DNA from: Mycobacterium colombiense
GTDB taxonomy: Bacteria; Actinomycetota; Actinomycetes; Mycobacteriales; Mycobacteriaceae
Assembly (NCBI RefSeq): GCF_003284975.1
Contig: NZ_QMEU01000034.1
Location: 1 to 40,056, forward strand
Reading direction: 5' to 3'
Length of the DNA stretch: 40,056 nt
Part shown: piece after piece, positions 22,249 to 30,887 of the stretch
Layout of the letters: each line of letters starts with the position of its first letter
Numbering within the stretch: the stretch's first letter is position 1
The notes under the pieces: generated by a model
The model's database searches: none
Seen by the model: the letters and a program-made list of their open reading frames with translations, nothing else
What the model was told of the DNA's origin: nothing
Made by a program: the position numbers and the translations under genes

Positions 22249-24402
22249 ATGGCAGAGAACACCATTCAGTGGGACAAGGACGACGACGGCATCGTCACCC
22301 TGACCCTGGACGACCCCACCGGGTCGGCCAACGTGATGAATGAGCACTACAGCGAGTCCATGCACAACGCTGTGGAACGCCTTGCCGCCGAGAAGGATTC
22401 GATCACCGGCGTGGTGATCACCAGCGCGAAGAAGACCTTCTTCGCCGGCGGCGACCTGAAGGGCATGATCAACCTCGGCCCGGAGAACGCCGGGGAGGCG
22501 TTCGACACCGTCGAGTCGGTCAAGCGTGACCTGCGTGCGCTCGAGACCCTGGGCAAGCCGGTGGTCGCCGCCATCAACGGCGCGGCGCTGGGCGGCGGCC
22601 TGGAGATCGCGCTGGCCTGTCACCACCGCATCGCCGCGGACGTCAAGGGCCTGGTCGTCGGCCTGCCCGAGGTCACGCTGGGCCTGCTGCCCGGCGGTGG
22701 CGGGGTGACCCGCACCGTGCGGATGTTCGGCATCCAGAACGCCTTCATGAACATCTTGTCGCAGGGCACCCGGTTCAAGGCCGATAAGGCCAAGGAGATC
22801 GGCCTGGTCGACGAAATCGTCGGCTCGGTAGACGAATTGGTGCCCGCCGCCAAGGCCTGGATCAAAGAGGTCAAGGACGACCCCGACTCATACACCCAGC
22901 CGTGGGACAAAAAGGGTTACAAGATGCCCGGCGGCACCCCCGCCAGCCCCGCGCTGGCCGGCATCCTGCCGTCGTTCCCGGCGCTGCTGAAGAAGCAACT
23001 CAAGGGCGCGCCGATGCCGGCGCCGCGCGCCATCCTGGACGCGGCCGTCGAGGGCGCGCAGGTGGACTTCGACACCGCCAGCCGCATCGAGAGCCGCTAC
23101 TTCACCCAGCTGGTCACCGGCCAGGTCGCCAAGAACATGATCCAGGCGTTCTTCCTTGACCTGCAGCACATCAACGGTGGTGGGTCGCGGCCTGACGGCA
23201 TCGAACCGGTCAAGATCAACAAGATCGGTGTGCTGGGCGCGGGCATGATGGGCGCCGGTATCGCCTACGTCTCGGCCAAGGCCGGCTTCGAGGTGGTGCT
23301 CAAGGACGTCAGCCTCGAGGCCGCCGAGAAGGGCAAGGGCTACTCGGAAAAGCTTGAGGCCAAGGCGCTTCAGCGTGGCAAGACCACCGAGGAGAAGAGC
23401 AAGGCGCTGCTGGACCGGATCACCCCGGCCGCCGACCCCGAGGCCTTCAAGGGTGTCGACTTCGTGATCGAGGCGGTCTTCGAGAACCAGGAACTCAAGC
23501 ACAAGGTGTTCCAGGAGATCGAGGACATCGTCGAGCCCAACGCGCTGCTGGGATCGAACACCTCGACGCTGCCGATCACCGGTCTGGCGACCGGCGTGAA
23601 GCGTCAAGAGGACTTCATCGGGATCCACTTCTTCTCGCCGGTCGACAAGATGCCGCTGGTCGAAATCATCAGGGGCGAAAAGACTTCCGACGAGGCACTG
23701 GCCCGGGTGTTCGACTACACGCTGGCCATCGGCAAGACCCCGATCGTCGTCAACGACAGCCGCGGCTTCTTCACCAGCCGCGTCATCGGCACGTTCGTCA
23801 ACGAGGCCCTGGCGATGCTCGGCGAGGGCGTGGAGCCGGCCAGCGTCGAGCACGCCGGTAGCCAGGCCGGCTACCCGGCGCCGCCGCTGCAGCTGTCCGA
23901 CGAGCTCAACCTGGAGCTGATGCACAAGATCGCCACGGCCACCCGCAAGGGCGTCGAGGACGCGGGCGGCACCTACGAGCCGCACCCGGCCGAGGCCGTC
24001 GTCGAGAAGATGATCGAGCTGGGCCGCCCGTCGCGGCTGAAGGGCGCGGGCTTCTACGAGTACGCCGACGGCAAGCGCACCCGGCTATGGCCCGGTCTGC
24101 GCGAGACGTTCAAGTCCGGCAGCGCCGATATTCCGTTGCAGGACATGATCGATCGCATGTTGTTCGCCGAGGCGCTCGAGACGCAGAAGTGCCTCGACGA
24201 GGGCGTGCTGACGTCGACCGCCGACGCGAACATCGGGTCGATCATGGGCATCGGCTTCCCGCCGTATACCGGTGGTAGCGCCCAGTTCATCGTCGGCTAC
24301 CAGGGCGCGCACGGCATCGGCAAGGAAGCCTTCGTGGCCCGGGCCAAGGAGCTGGCGCAGCGGTACGGCGACCGGTTCCTGCCGCCGGCGTCGCTGACCT
24401 AG
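22249..24402 (+). CDS. fadB: Fatty oxidation multifunctional protein FadB (enoyl-CoA hydratase / 3-hydroxyacyl-CoA dehydrogenase)
   Basis: A 717-residue alpha subunit of the trifunctional enzyme (Rv0860 orthologue). The N-terminal hydratase half has FFAGGDLKGM, NGAALGGGLEIALACHHRI and GLPEVTLGLLPGGGG, including both catalytic Glu positions. The NAD-binding dehydrogenase half starts near residue 325 (IGVLGAGMMGAGIAYVSAKAG), followed by ENQELKHKVFQEIE, SNTSTLPITGLA, the catalytic-His region IGIHFFSPVDKMPLVEI and NDSRGFFTSR. The length is normal. It forms one operon with fadA and ends in a strong hairpin terminator eight bases after the stop. It acts on long-chain acyl-CoAs in the cytosol. Confidence 0.97.
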   Translation: MAENTIQWDKDDDGIVTLTLDDPTGSANVMNEHYSESMHNAVERLAAEKDSITGVVITSAKKTFFAGGDLKGMINLGPENAGEAFDTVESVKRDLRALETLGKPVVAAINGAALGGGLEIALACHHRIAADVKGLVVGLPEVTLGLLPGGGGVTRTVRMFGIQNAFMNILSQGTRFKADKAKEIGLVDEIVGSVDELVPAAKAWIKEVKDDPDSYTQPWDKKGYKMPGGTPASPALAGILPSFPALLKKQLKGAPMPAPRAILDAAVEGAQVDFDTASRIESRYFTQLVTGQVAKNMIQAFFLDLQHINGGGSRPDGIEPVKINKIGVLGAGMMGAGIAYVSAKAGFEVVLKDVSLEAAEKGKGYSEKLEAKALQRGKTTEEKSKALLDRITPAADPEAFKGVDFVIEAVFENQELKHKVFQEIEDIVEPNALLGSNTSTLPITGLATGVKRQEDFIGIHFFSPVDKMPLVEIIRGEKTSDEALARVFDYTLAIGKTPIVVNDSRGFFTSRVIGTFVNEALAMLGEGVEPASVEHAGSQAGYPAPPLQLSDELNLELMHKIATATRKGVEDAGGTYEPHPAEAVVEKMIELGRPSRLKGAGFYEYADGKRTRLWPGLRETFKSGSADIPLQDMIDRMLFAEALETQKCLDEGVLTSTADANIGSIMGIGFPPYTGGSAQFIVGYQGAHGIGKEAFVARAKELAQRYGDRFLPPASLT

Positions 24403-24409
24403 GCAGTAA

Positions 24410-24462
24410 CGCAAAACGCACCAGCCCCCGAAACGACGTTTCGGGGGCTGGTGCGTTTTGCG
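24410..24462. terminator. Bidirectional hairpin terminator, 25-bp perfect stem
   Basis: Arms 24410-24434 and 24438-24462 are perfectly complementary around the three-base loop GAC. The outer part of the stem is CGCAAAAC/GTTTTGCG and the inner part is GC-rich. Because both ends carry A/T runs, it can stop transcripts of fadB from the left and the methyltransferase gene from the right. Confidence 0.93.
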
Positions 24463-24524
24463 ACTCGGCCGCTGCGCCGAGACTTAAGCCATTGCGAAGC
24501 GCTACGGCGTGTCGTCGCAACAGG

Positions 24525-25133
24525 TTACGTGTCGCGGCGCGCGAACAGGTAGTACCACGCCGGCGTCTTCTCGGCGCGGTCCAGCTCGCGTTCCGCGCCG
24601 GCCGACAGCAGTGTCCAGCTCTGCGTGAATCTGCGTTCCATCTCGGCGCGGTCGATCCCGCGCACCCCGACCCGGCCACCGGGCACGAACGCGACGACCA
24701 GCAACCGCGCGTCGGGTGCCGCCAGGGCGCTGATCTCGCGGACATAGGCGTCGCGATCCGCGTCGCTCATGTTGTGCAGGCACCCGTTGTCGACGATCAA
24801 CCCGAAGTTGGCGCCGATGCCCGTCCGGCTCAGCTGCGTGACGTCGGCCTGGACGAAGTCGACCGCGGCGCCCGCAGCCTGTGCCTTCGCGCGGGCGCGC
24901 TCGAGCGGCTTGGCCACGAAGTCGACCGCGGTGACCTTCCAGCCGTGCTGGGCGAGATAGATGGAGCAGTCGCCGGTGCCGCAGCCGACCTCCAGAGCCG
25001 ACCCCGCGGGTAGCGCGGCGGCGTCGGGGGTGCCCTCGACGAGGTCGCGCACGCTCTGCGCGAGCGGATGACCGTCCCACGGGGTGAAACCGATGCGGTA
25101 AAAGATCCGAAACAGCGTCTGTTTGGAAGCCAT
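24525..25133 (-). CDS. SAM-dependent class I methyltransferase
   Basis: A 202-residue Rossmann methyltransferase. Motif I is ALEVGCGTGDCSIYLAQHG (about residues 46-64), the acidic motif II residue is in VTAVDFVAKPLERAR, and DFVQADVTQL and LIVDNGCLHNM are the later motifs. The His in the LHNM segment and the short length resemble thiopurine/tellurite-type methyltransferases, but the acceptor is unknown. The ATG at 25133 is preceded by TAGGGT at five bases on the minus strand, so the start may be nearly leaderless. It is the first gene of the non-tuberculosis block after fadB. Confidence 0.87.
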   Translation of the reverse strand: MASKQTLFRIFYRIGFTPWDGHPLAQSVRDLVEGTPDAAALPAGSALEVGCGTGDCSIYLAQHGWKVTAVDFVAKPLERARAKAQAAGAAVDFVQADVTQLSRTGIGANFGLIVDNGCLHNMSDADRDAYVREISALAAPDARLLVVAFVPGGRVGVRGIDRAEMERRFTQSWTLLSAGAERELDRAEKTPAWYYLFARRDT

Positions 25134-25170
25134 AGCTCACCCTAGGCCGCTTCGCCGCGGCCGGTCACTG

Positions 25171-26031
25171 CTACCGGGAGGCGGCGGCGATCCGGCGCCA
25201 TTCCTCGCGCGGGAATGCGCGGGGATCGGCCAGCAGCACCTGGACGCAGACGTGGTCGGCGCCGGCGGAACGATGTTCGGCGACGCGGCGCATGATGGCC
25301 TCTTCATCGCCCCACGCGATGATCGCATTGAAGAGCCGGTCGCTCACCTGCGACAGATCGTCCTCGGAGAAGCCGCTGCGCAGCAGGTTATTGGCGTAGT
25401 TGGGCAAGGCCAAATACGCGCGCAGCCAATCGGTTCCGATCTGGCGGGCCTCCTGGGCGCTGTCGGTCAGGATCACCGTCTGTTCGGGCAGCAACAATGG
25501 ACCCTGGCCCAACGTCGCGCGAGCGGACGCGGTGTGTTCGGGGGTGACCAGGTACGGGTGGGCGCCGCCGGCGCGGGTCGCCGATAGGGTCAGCATCTTG
25601 GGGCCGAGCGCGGCAAGGACCCGGCGCTCGATGGGCACCGGCCGCGGCGCGGCATCCAAGCCGTCCAGGAACGACGCCGTCGCCGCCAGCGGTTTGCGGT
25701 AGCGGCCGGGTTGGTCGGCGTCGATCAGCGGGGCGTGGCTGACGCCGATCCCCAGCAGGAAGCGGTCGCCGTGTTCGGCGGTCAGGGTCGCGTAGGAGTC
25801 GGCGACCTCGGAGGGCGAATGCATCCACAGGTTCAGGATTCCGGTGGCGATCACAGTCCGCTTGGTCGCGCCGAGCAGATGACCCACCGCGTCGAACACT
25901 GGGCCGCCGACATCCGGTATCCACAGCGCAGGGAAGCCCAGTTCGTCGAGTTCCGCTGCGGCGTCGGCGGATTCGGCCGGGTCGCCGTAGCGCAGTTGAC
26001 TGCTCCAGATCCCCACACCGGTCAGTTCCAT
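25171..26031 (-). CDS. LLM-class F420-dependent oxidoreductase
   Basis: A 286-residue luciferase-like TIM-barrel enzyme, probably using coenzyme F420. The N-terminus MELTGVGIWSSQLRYGDP, LDELGFPALWIPDVGG, IATGILNLWMHSP and FLLGIGVSHAPLID are typical of the mycobacterial F420 subgroup. ATG at 26031 is preferred over 26046 because GGAAGG lies six bases before it and related proteins start there. It is followed 37 bases later by the methyltransferase on the same strand and preceded by a flavin monooxygenase, so the three may be co-transcribed. The substrate is unknown. Confidence 0.9.
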   Translation of the reverse strand: MELTGVGIWSSQLRYGDPAESADAAAELDELGFPALWIPDVGGPVFDAVGHLLGATKRTVIATGILNLWMHSPSEVADSYATLTAEHGDRFLLGIGVSHAPLIDADQPGRYRKPLAATASFLDGLDAAPRPVPIERRVLAALGPKMLTLSATRAGGAHPYLVTPEHTASARATLGQGPLLLPEQTVILTDSAQEARQIGTDWLRAYLALPNYANNLLRSGFSEDDLSQVSDRLFNAIIAWGDEEAIMRRVAEHRSAGADHVCVQVLLADPRAFPREEWRRIAAASR

Positions 26032-26091
26032 CTGCAGCCTTCCCATCCTGGCGCGCGGTGACTCGGGTCCGCGGCTCTAGGAAACATGCTG

Positions 26092-27300
26092 TCAGACGTC
26101 GCTGAAGGTGTACTCGGGGACCGGCATCGAGTCGTGCATCCGCACGCCCTTGGTGTTGAGCTTCGCCAATGACCGCGACAGCGATCCGGGCATCGCCGAG
26201 ACCAGCTGGGCCCCACGGGTCAACGCCCACAGGCCGATCCGTGAACCGGGGATCACGCCCTTGGCCGCACCGCGGGCAAACGACCGGCTGCGGTGCACCG
26301 GTTCGCGCATCCGGAGTTCGTAGGCGGCGAAGGCGCGCAGGTGGTCGCCGTCGGCCTCGGCGAGCTCGCCGGCGAGCACGTATGCGCCGAGGACGGCGAG
26401 GCTGGTGCTGCCGCCTACCGCGGGTCCCGGGCAGTATCCGGCGTCCCCGACCAGGGTGACGCGGCGGCGCGACCACCGATCGGTGCGCAGCTGGGTGATG
26501 GAGTCGAAGTAGAAGGTGGGGGTGCGCTCCAGTTCGCTTAGCCAGCCGTCCACCTGCTCGTGCATCCCGGTAAACGCCTCGTGCAGTAATCGCTTCTGCC
26601 GCAACGCATCGTGGTGGTCGTAATCCAATTCGGCCTTGCTGCGGAACATGAACACCGCGCGGGCGTCGTCCAGGTGATCGGCGGTGTAGATGCCGGCGAA
26701 GCGCCCGACCCCGATGTGGGCGACCATCTCGCCGGGCGCGACCAGCGCCTTGGGCGCCGAGACCACCGACAGGTAGCCGCCGAGGAAGCGGGTGAGCTCG
26801 GCGTCTTCGCCGAAGGTCAGGCGCCGCACATTGGAGTGCAGCCCGTCGGCGCCCACGATCACGTCGAAGGTGCGCGCCGGGCCGCGCTCGAAGGTCACGG
26901 TGCCGTCGTGCTCGATCCCGGTGATGGAGTCACCGAACAGGTACTCGACGTCGTCGCGCGCTGCGTCGTAGTAGATCTCGCTGAGGTCGTCGCGCATGAT
27001 CTCCACGTGCCGGTCGGAGGTGGCCGCGTAGATCTTGGTGAGGTCGATCCGGGTGGGCTTCGTCCGGTCTTCCCTGTGCATCGTCAGCCGGTCCGTTCCG
27101 GTCGCCCGCGCCTCGATGCGTGGCAGGACGCCCATCTTCGCCGAGATTTCCATCGCCGGACGGAACAAGTCGACGGCGTGGCCGCCGGTTTTGCGCAGCG
27201 TCGGGGCGCGCTCCACCACGGTGACGTCGAAGCCGTAACGGGTCAGCCAGTAGGCCAGGACCGGTCCGGCGATGCTGGCGCCGGAGACGAGGATCCGCAT
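26092..27300 (-). CDS. FAD-dependent class A monooxygenase
   Basis: A 402-residue flavoprotein hydroxylase. The FAD motif is ILVSGASIAGPVLAYWLTRYG (residues 3-23, GxSxAG), the DG motif is intact in VIVGADGLHSNVR, and the second FAD motif is VTLVGDAGYCPGPAVGG. These enzymes use FAD and NAD(P)H to hydroxylate aromatic or polyketide-like substrates. The ATG at 27300 has GGGAGG upstream, favouring it over the ATG at 27315. It is divergent from a TetR gene across several overlapping inverted repeats and is likely that regulator's target. It is paralogous to the enzyme at 32204-33388. Confidence 0.92.
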   Translation of the reverse strand: MRILVSGASIAGPVLAYWLTRYGFDVTVVERAPTLRKTGGHAVDLFRPAMEISAKMGVLPRIEARATGTDRLTMHREDRTKPTRIDLTKIYAATSDRHVEIMRDDLSEIYYDAARDDVEYLFGDSITGIEHDGTVTFERGPARTFDVIVGADGLHSNVRRLTFGEDAELTRFLGGYLSVVSAPKALVAPGEMVAHIGVGRFAGIYTADHLDDARAVFMFRSKAELDYDHHDALRQKRLLHEAFTGMHEQVDGWLSELERTPTFYFDSITQLRTDRWSRRRVTLVGDAGYCPGPAVGGSTSLAVLGAYVLAGELAEADGDHLRAFAAYELRMREPVHRSRSFARGAAKGVIPGSRIGLWALTRGAQLVSAMPGSLSRSLAKLNTKGVRMHDSMPVPEYTFSDV

Positions 27301-27314
27301 GACGACCTCCCACA

Positions 27315-27362
27315 CTTACTTAACGTTCGGTAAGCGTAGCATTCCGCTTACCTTTCGGTAAG
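27315..27362. promoter_or_regulatory. Overlapping inverted repeats, likely TetR operators
   Basis: TTCGGTAAG occurs twice, at 27326 and 27354. It takes part in several inverted pairs: CTTAC/GTAAG (27315-27319 with 27330-27334), GGTAAGCG/CGCTTACC (27329-27336 with 27345-27352) and CTTACC/GGTAAG (27347-27352 with 27357-27362). The array fills the gap between the divergent flavin monooxygenase and TetR genes. Confidence 0.65.
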
Positions 27363-27367
27363 TCAGA

Positions 27368-27373
27368 TAAACT
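27368..27373 (+). promoter_or_regulatory. -10 element TAAACT, leaderless start of the TetR gene
   Basis: TAAACT is followed by six bases and the GTG at 27380. It lies six bases after the last operator half-site, so binding there would block this promoter. Confidence 0.5.
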
Positions 27374-27379
27374 CGCGGG

Positions 27380-27916
27380 GTGAGCAGGCCCCGGTCGGAC
27401 ACCCGCGAGCGCATCCAGGAGGTCGCCCGCGAGCTGTTTTTGCAGCGCGGCGTGCAGCGCACCAGCCTGCAGGACATCGCGAACCAGCTGGGCATCACCA
27501 AACCCGCTCTGTATTACCACTTTCCGTCTCGCGAAGACCTGGTGCGCAGCATCCTGGTGCCGCTGATCGACGAAGGTGAACGGTTCGTCGCCGACCACGA
27601 GGGCCGGGGTGACAACGATGTGCGCGAACTGTTGGAGGGCTATTTCGACTTCCACTACCGGCACCGCCGCGACCTAGTGCTGTTGTTGACCGAGCTGTCG
27701 ACGCTGATCGACCTCGACCTCATCGACACCGTGCTGGCCTGGCGGCAACGGCTGGCCAGGCTGGTGTTCGGCAAGAAGCCGACGCTGGCGCAGTCCACGC
27801 GGGCGGTGGTCGCGTTCGGCGGCCTGCAGGACTGCTGCGTGCAGTTCCCCGATGCGCCGCACGAGGAGTTGCGCGAGAAGTCGGTCGCGGCCGCGCTCGA
27901 CGCGCTGGGTGGGTGA
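27380..27916 (+). CDS. TetR family transcriptional regulator
   Basis: A 178-residue repressor with the DNA-binding domain at about residues 8-54 (RERIQEVARELFLQRGVQRTS, then LQDIANQLGITKPALYYHFPSRED split by the usual turn). The helical ligand domain is short. GTG at 27380 fits a leaderless transcript. Its operators overlap its own promoter and that of the flavin monooxygenase at 27300, so both are likely repressed together. The F420 enzyme gene follows after 30 bases with its own -10 element. Confidence 0.92.
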   Translation: MSRPRSDTRERIQEVARELFLQRGVQRTSLQDIANQLGITKPALYYHFPSREDLVRSILVPLIDEGERFVADHEGRGDNDVRELLEGYFDFHYRHRRDLVLLLTELSTLIDLDLIDTVLAWRQRLARLVFGKKPTLAQSTRAVVAFGGLQDCCVQFPDAPHEELREKSVAAALDALGG

Positions 27917-27934
27917 CGGCGACGGGGTTGCGGC

Positions 27935-27940
27935 TACAGT
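27935..27940 (+). promoter_or_regulatory. -10 element TACAGT, leaderless start of the second LLM gene
   Basis: TACAGT is followed by six bases and the ATG at 27947, without a ribosome site. The gene therefore seems able to be transcribed apart from the TetR gene before it. Confidence 0.45.
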
Positions 27941-27946
27941 CCGGGT

Positions 27947-28936
27947 ATGCGCTTTGGTCTCTTCATCCCGCAGGGCTGGCGAATGGATCTGGTCGGCATC
28001 GAACCGGAGAACCACTGGGCGGTGATGCGCGAGCTGGCCGACCACGCGGACCAGGGCAGCTGGGATTCGCTGTGGGTCTACGACCATTTCCACACCGTGC
28101 CCGTGCCGACCGGGGAAGCCACGCACGAGGCCTGGTCGCTGATGGCCGCCTACGCGGCGACCACCTCGCGGATCAAACTCGGCCAGATGTGCACGGCGAT
28201 GAGCTACCGCAACCCCGTCTACCTGGCCAAGGTCGCCGCGACGGCCGACATCATCTCCGGTGGCCGCATCCAGATGGGCATCGGCGGCGGCTGGTACGAA
28301 CACGAATGGCGCGCCTACGGATACGGATTCCCCTCGGCGGGTGTGCGATTGGGTCGCCTGGACGAGGGCGTGCAGATCATGCGCGATGCCTGGCGCGACG
28401 GCAAGGTCAGCTTCGACGGCAAGCACTACCAGGTCGACGGCGCCATCGTCGCGCCTAAGCCGTTGCAGGGCAACGGCATTCCGCTCTGGATCGCCGGTGG
28501 CGGTGAGAAGGTGACGCTGCGGATCGCCGCCCAATACGCGCAGTACACCAACTTCACTCCCGAGCCGGAAGCGTTCGCGCACAAGTCCGACGTGCTGGCC
28601 GAGCACTGCCGCAACGTGGGCACCGACTTCGGCGCCATCGTGCGGTCGGTCAACATCAACGCCATCGTGGGCACCTCGGAGCCCGACGTCAAAGACCGGC
28701 TGCAGCGGGTCCGCGACCGCCTGGCCGGCTACGTCGGTGAGGCTGCGGCGGACGCGATGATCGCCGGAACAAGCGGCCCCGACTCGGCAACGGGCACACC
28801 GGAACAGGTCATCGAGCGGCTTACCAAGATCCGCGACCTCGGCTGCGAGTACGCGATCTGCTACTTCCCCGAGGCGGCCTACGACCGATCGGGCATCGAG
28901 CTATTCGAACGCGAGGTCATGCCGGCGCTGAGCTAG
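27947..28936 (+). CDS. LLM-class F420-dependent oxidoreductase
   Basis: A 329-residue luciferase-like enzyme, probably F420-dependent. MRFGLFIPQGWRMDL opens the barrel. WDSLWVYDHFHTVP, LGQMCTAMSYRNPVYLAKVAATADIISGGR and MGIGGGWYEHEWRAYGY are family marks, the last being the loop that often borders the F420 site. IPLWIAGGGEKVTLRIAAQYA is the C-terminal phosphate-side motif. It lies between a TetR gene and a flavin monooxygenase. It is of a different subfamily from the LLM protein at 25171, so it is not a simple local duplicate. Confidence 0.92.
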   Translation: MRFGLFIPQGWRMDLVGIEPENHWAVMRELADHADQGSWDSLWVYDHFHTVPVPTGEATHEAWSLMAAYAATTSRIKLGQMCTAMSYRNPVYLAKVAATADIISGGRIQMGIGGGWYEHEWRAYGYGFPSAGVRLGRLDEGVQIMRDAWRDGKVSFDGKHYQVDGAIVAPKPLQGNGIPLWIAGGGEKVTLRIAAQYAQYTNFTPEPEAFAHKSDVLAEHCRNVGTDFGAIVRSVNINAIVGTSEPDVKDRLQRVRDRLAGYVGEAAADAMIAGTSGPDSATGTPEQVIERLTKIRDLGCEYAICYFPEAAYDRSGIELFEREVMPALS

Positions 28937-28981
28937 AAAGTCCCCGGTGCTTCGGCGATCGAGTACGGCAACGGTGTCTGC

Positions 28982-30034
28982 ATGAGGGTGGGTATCGTCG
29001 GCGGAGGCTTCGCGGGTTTGGCGGCTGCCATCGCGTTCCGGCAGGACGGCCACGACGTCACCGTGTTCGAGAAGACGCCCGGTCCCTCAACGATGGGCGG
29101 AGCCATCGCGCTCGCCCCAAACGCGTTGGCGTGCTTGTCGATTCTGGGTGTGCGCCACCACGTGGTGACCGACCCTTGGTCCCGGACGGCGGCCGCCGTC
29201 CGCGCTCGCGACGGGCGGGTCTTGGTCAGGCGCACCCTGGCGCAGCTCGCCGGAGGCGATGAGTTCGCGACGGTGCCGCGCGCCGCGTTGATTGCCTGGT
29301 TGGCGGCCGCGCTGCCCTCGCACTGTGTGCGGTATGCGGCCAGCGTCACCCACGTCGCCGCCGATGGCTCGGTGGTGGTGGACGGCAGCGCGGAGCGGTT
29401 CGATCTGGTGATCGGCGCGGACGGGCTCCGCAGCGTCACGAGGAAGCTGCTGTTTGCGGACGCGCCGCCGCCGCGCTCGACCGGCATCACGGGCTGGGCC
29501 TGGATAGCGGACCGCGAGCTCATTACTGGTTTCGGTCCGATTTGGGGTCGCACAGCCGATTTCGGCATCTTGCCATTGGTCGACGGCCGCACCTACGTCT
29601 ACGGCGGCACCCGGAGCCGGCACCCGGACTTGCGGTCGTTTCGCGATTGGCCGGACCCCTTGCCAGCCCTGATCGACGCCGCGACGGCCGGCGAAGTGAT
29701 CACTCCGGAAATCTTCGAAGCGCGACCACCCCGTCGACTCGCCCGCGGCAACGTTGTGCTGATCGGTGACGCCGCGCACTGCATGCGGCCCACCTTCGGC
29801 CAGGGGGCAGCGCTGGCTATGGAAGACGCGATAACGCTGGCCCGCCACGGCGTGCCCGGGCTGTCTCGGCGATGGCTGCGCATGCTCGCTGTGTACGGCG
29901 CGTCCAAGGCGGGCTCCCGCTTCACCGCGCCGGGCAGCGCCGTCCTGGAGAGCGCTCGAAATCGGGCGCTTCGATTGCTGCCCGACCCGCTGTTCGCGGC
30001 CATGGCGGGCCGGGTGAGCCGGTGGCGCGGCTAG
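28982..30034 (+). CDS. FAD-dependent class A monooxygenase
   Basis: A 350-residue flavoprotein. The FAD motif is VGIVGGGFAGLAAAIAFRQDG (residues 3-23), the DG motif is LVIGADGLRSVTR, and the second FAD motif is VVLIGDAAHCMRPTFGQGAALAMEDA, which is textbook for this class. At 350 residues it is shorter than its relatives here, mainly in the C-terminal part. It is only distantly related to the two other flavin monooxygenases in the block, which lack the GDAAH form. It starts 45 bases after the LLM gene and may be co-transcribed with it. The substrate is unknown. Confidence 0.92.
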   Translation: MRVGIVGGGFAGLAAAIAFRQDGHDVTVFEKTPGPSTMGGAIALAPNALACLSILGVRHHVVTDPWSRTAAAVRARDGRVLVRRTLAQLAGGDEFATVPRAALIAWLAAALPSHCVRYAASVTHVAADGSVVVDGSAERFDLVIGADGLRSVTRKLLFADAPPPRSTGITGWAWIADRELITGFGPIWGRTADFGILPLVDGRTYVYGGTRSRHPDLRSFRDWPDPLPALIDAATAGEVITPEIFEARPPRRLARGNVVLIGDAAHCMRPTFGQGAALAMEDAITLARHGVPGLSRRWLRMLAVYGASKAGSRFTAPGSAVLESARNRALRLLPDPLFAAMAGRVSRWRG

Positions 30035-30038
30035 CGCG

Positions 30039-30332
30039 CTACACGTCGCTGGTGAGGTACCTGGTCTTGGCCGGCGGCGCGGCCAGCAGCGGGGGAAGCT
30101 GTGTCAGCTTGCCTTCGCCGGCGCGAAAGGCGCGGTAGGCCTCGTCGTGCTCGACGGTCTCCCAGATTTCGTAGATGAGCCAGTGCGCTTCGTCGTCCTC
30201 GTCGACAAGAACGTCGGTGCGCACGTTCCCGTCGAACGCCCGGGTGTCCTGCAGCGCCCGGCCCATCAGCTCGCGCCCCGCGGCGACCTCGTCGGGCTTG
30301 AACCTGAGCTCCAGTATCACCGTGACCGTCAT
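30039..30332 (-). CDS. Antibiotic biosynthesis monooxygenase (ABM) domain protein
   Basis: A 97-residue dimeric alpha+beta barrel protein. VTVILELRFKPDEVAAGRELM and EAHWLIYEIWETVEHDEAYRAF match the ABM family, whose members oxidise or cyclise aromatic polyketides without cofactor or act as small quinone-type monooxygenases. The ATG at 30332 is used; the open frame continues upstream to 30989 only because it reads the opposite strand of a repeat and of the DUF35 gene. It ends four bases from the convergent flavin monooxygenase gene, an obvious functional neighbour. Confidence 0.85.
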   Translation of the reverse strand: MTVTVILELRFKPDEVAAGRELMGRALQDTRAFDGNVRTDVLVDEDDEAHWLIYEIWETVEHDEAYRAFRAGEGKLTQLPPLLAAPPAKTRYLTSDV

Positions 30333-30473
30333 GCGCCCAACATATCGCTGCACGCCCGCCCGCCCCTGGCGCGGGCGCCCGCACGAAGATGAGAATGCGG
30401 TTTCCACTTTTCGGAAAGCTGTTATACGGTTCAGTGAGCAATATTCTGTTGGCGGATTGTGGAGGATCCCTCG

Positions 30474-30887
30474 ATGCAGAAGGCACTCGCGCCTGAGATC
30501 TCTACCTGGCCCGATGAGAGCCCACAGCTGATCGGCAGCCGATGCGGCAGCTGCGAGGCGACCACTTTCCCGGTGCAGCAGTGGTGCCCGCGCTGCAGCG
30601 CCGGCGAGATGTCCGAGGTGCTGTTGCCCCGACGCGGAACGCTGGTGGCGTGGACCACCCAGGGCTTCCCGCCCGGCGCCCCCTATGCCGGTCCGACCGG
30701 GAAGGACTTCGTGCCGTTCGGCGTGGGGTTGGTTCAGCTCGGTGACGTCATCCGCGTCGAAGGGCGGCTCACCGAGAACGACCCGGCCAAGCTGCAGTTC
30801 GGCCAGGAGGTCGAACTGACCATGGTGCCGTTCGCCACCGACGACGAGGGCGCCGAAATCATCACCTTCGCCTTCCAGCCGGTCTGA
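30474..30887 (+). CDS. DUF35 / zinc-ribbon OB-fold protein, partner of a thiolase-like enzyme
   Basis: A 137-residue acyl-CoA-binding OB-fold protein with an N-terminal rubredoxin-like zinc ribbon (CGSCEATTFPVQQWCPRC, four Cys) and an OB barrel (GTLVAWTTQGFPPGAPYAGP; VPFGVGLVQLGDVIRVEGRL). DUF35 proteins pair with Ltp/thiolase-fold enzymes; in the steroid aldolase Ltp2-ChsH2 the DUF35 domain is needed for activity. The thiolase-like gene follows here, separated only by two MIRU-like repeats. The ATG at 30474 has GGAGG at a fitting distance. The GTG at 30459 is less likely. Confidence 0.9.
   Translation: MQKALAPEISTWPDESPQLIGSRCGSCEATTFPVQQWCPRCSAGEMSEVLLPRRGTLVAWTTQGFPPGAPYAGPTGKDFVPFGVGLVQLGDVIRVEGRLTENDPAKLQFGQEVELTMVPFATDDEGAEIITFAFQPV

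Noticed and set aside
22888..23985. Minus-strand open frame of 365 codons inside fadB
   Set aside because: Antisense to conserved dehydrogenase motifs, with no ribosome site or recognisable protein.
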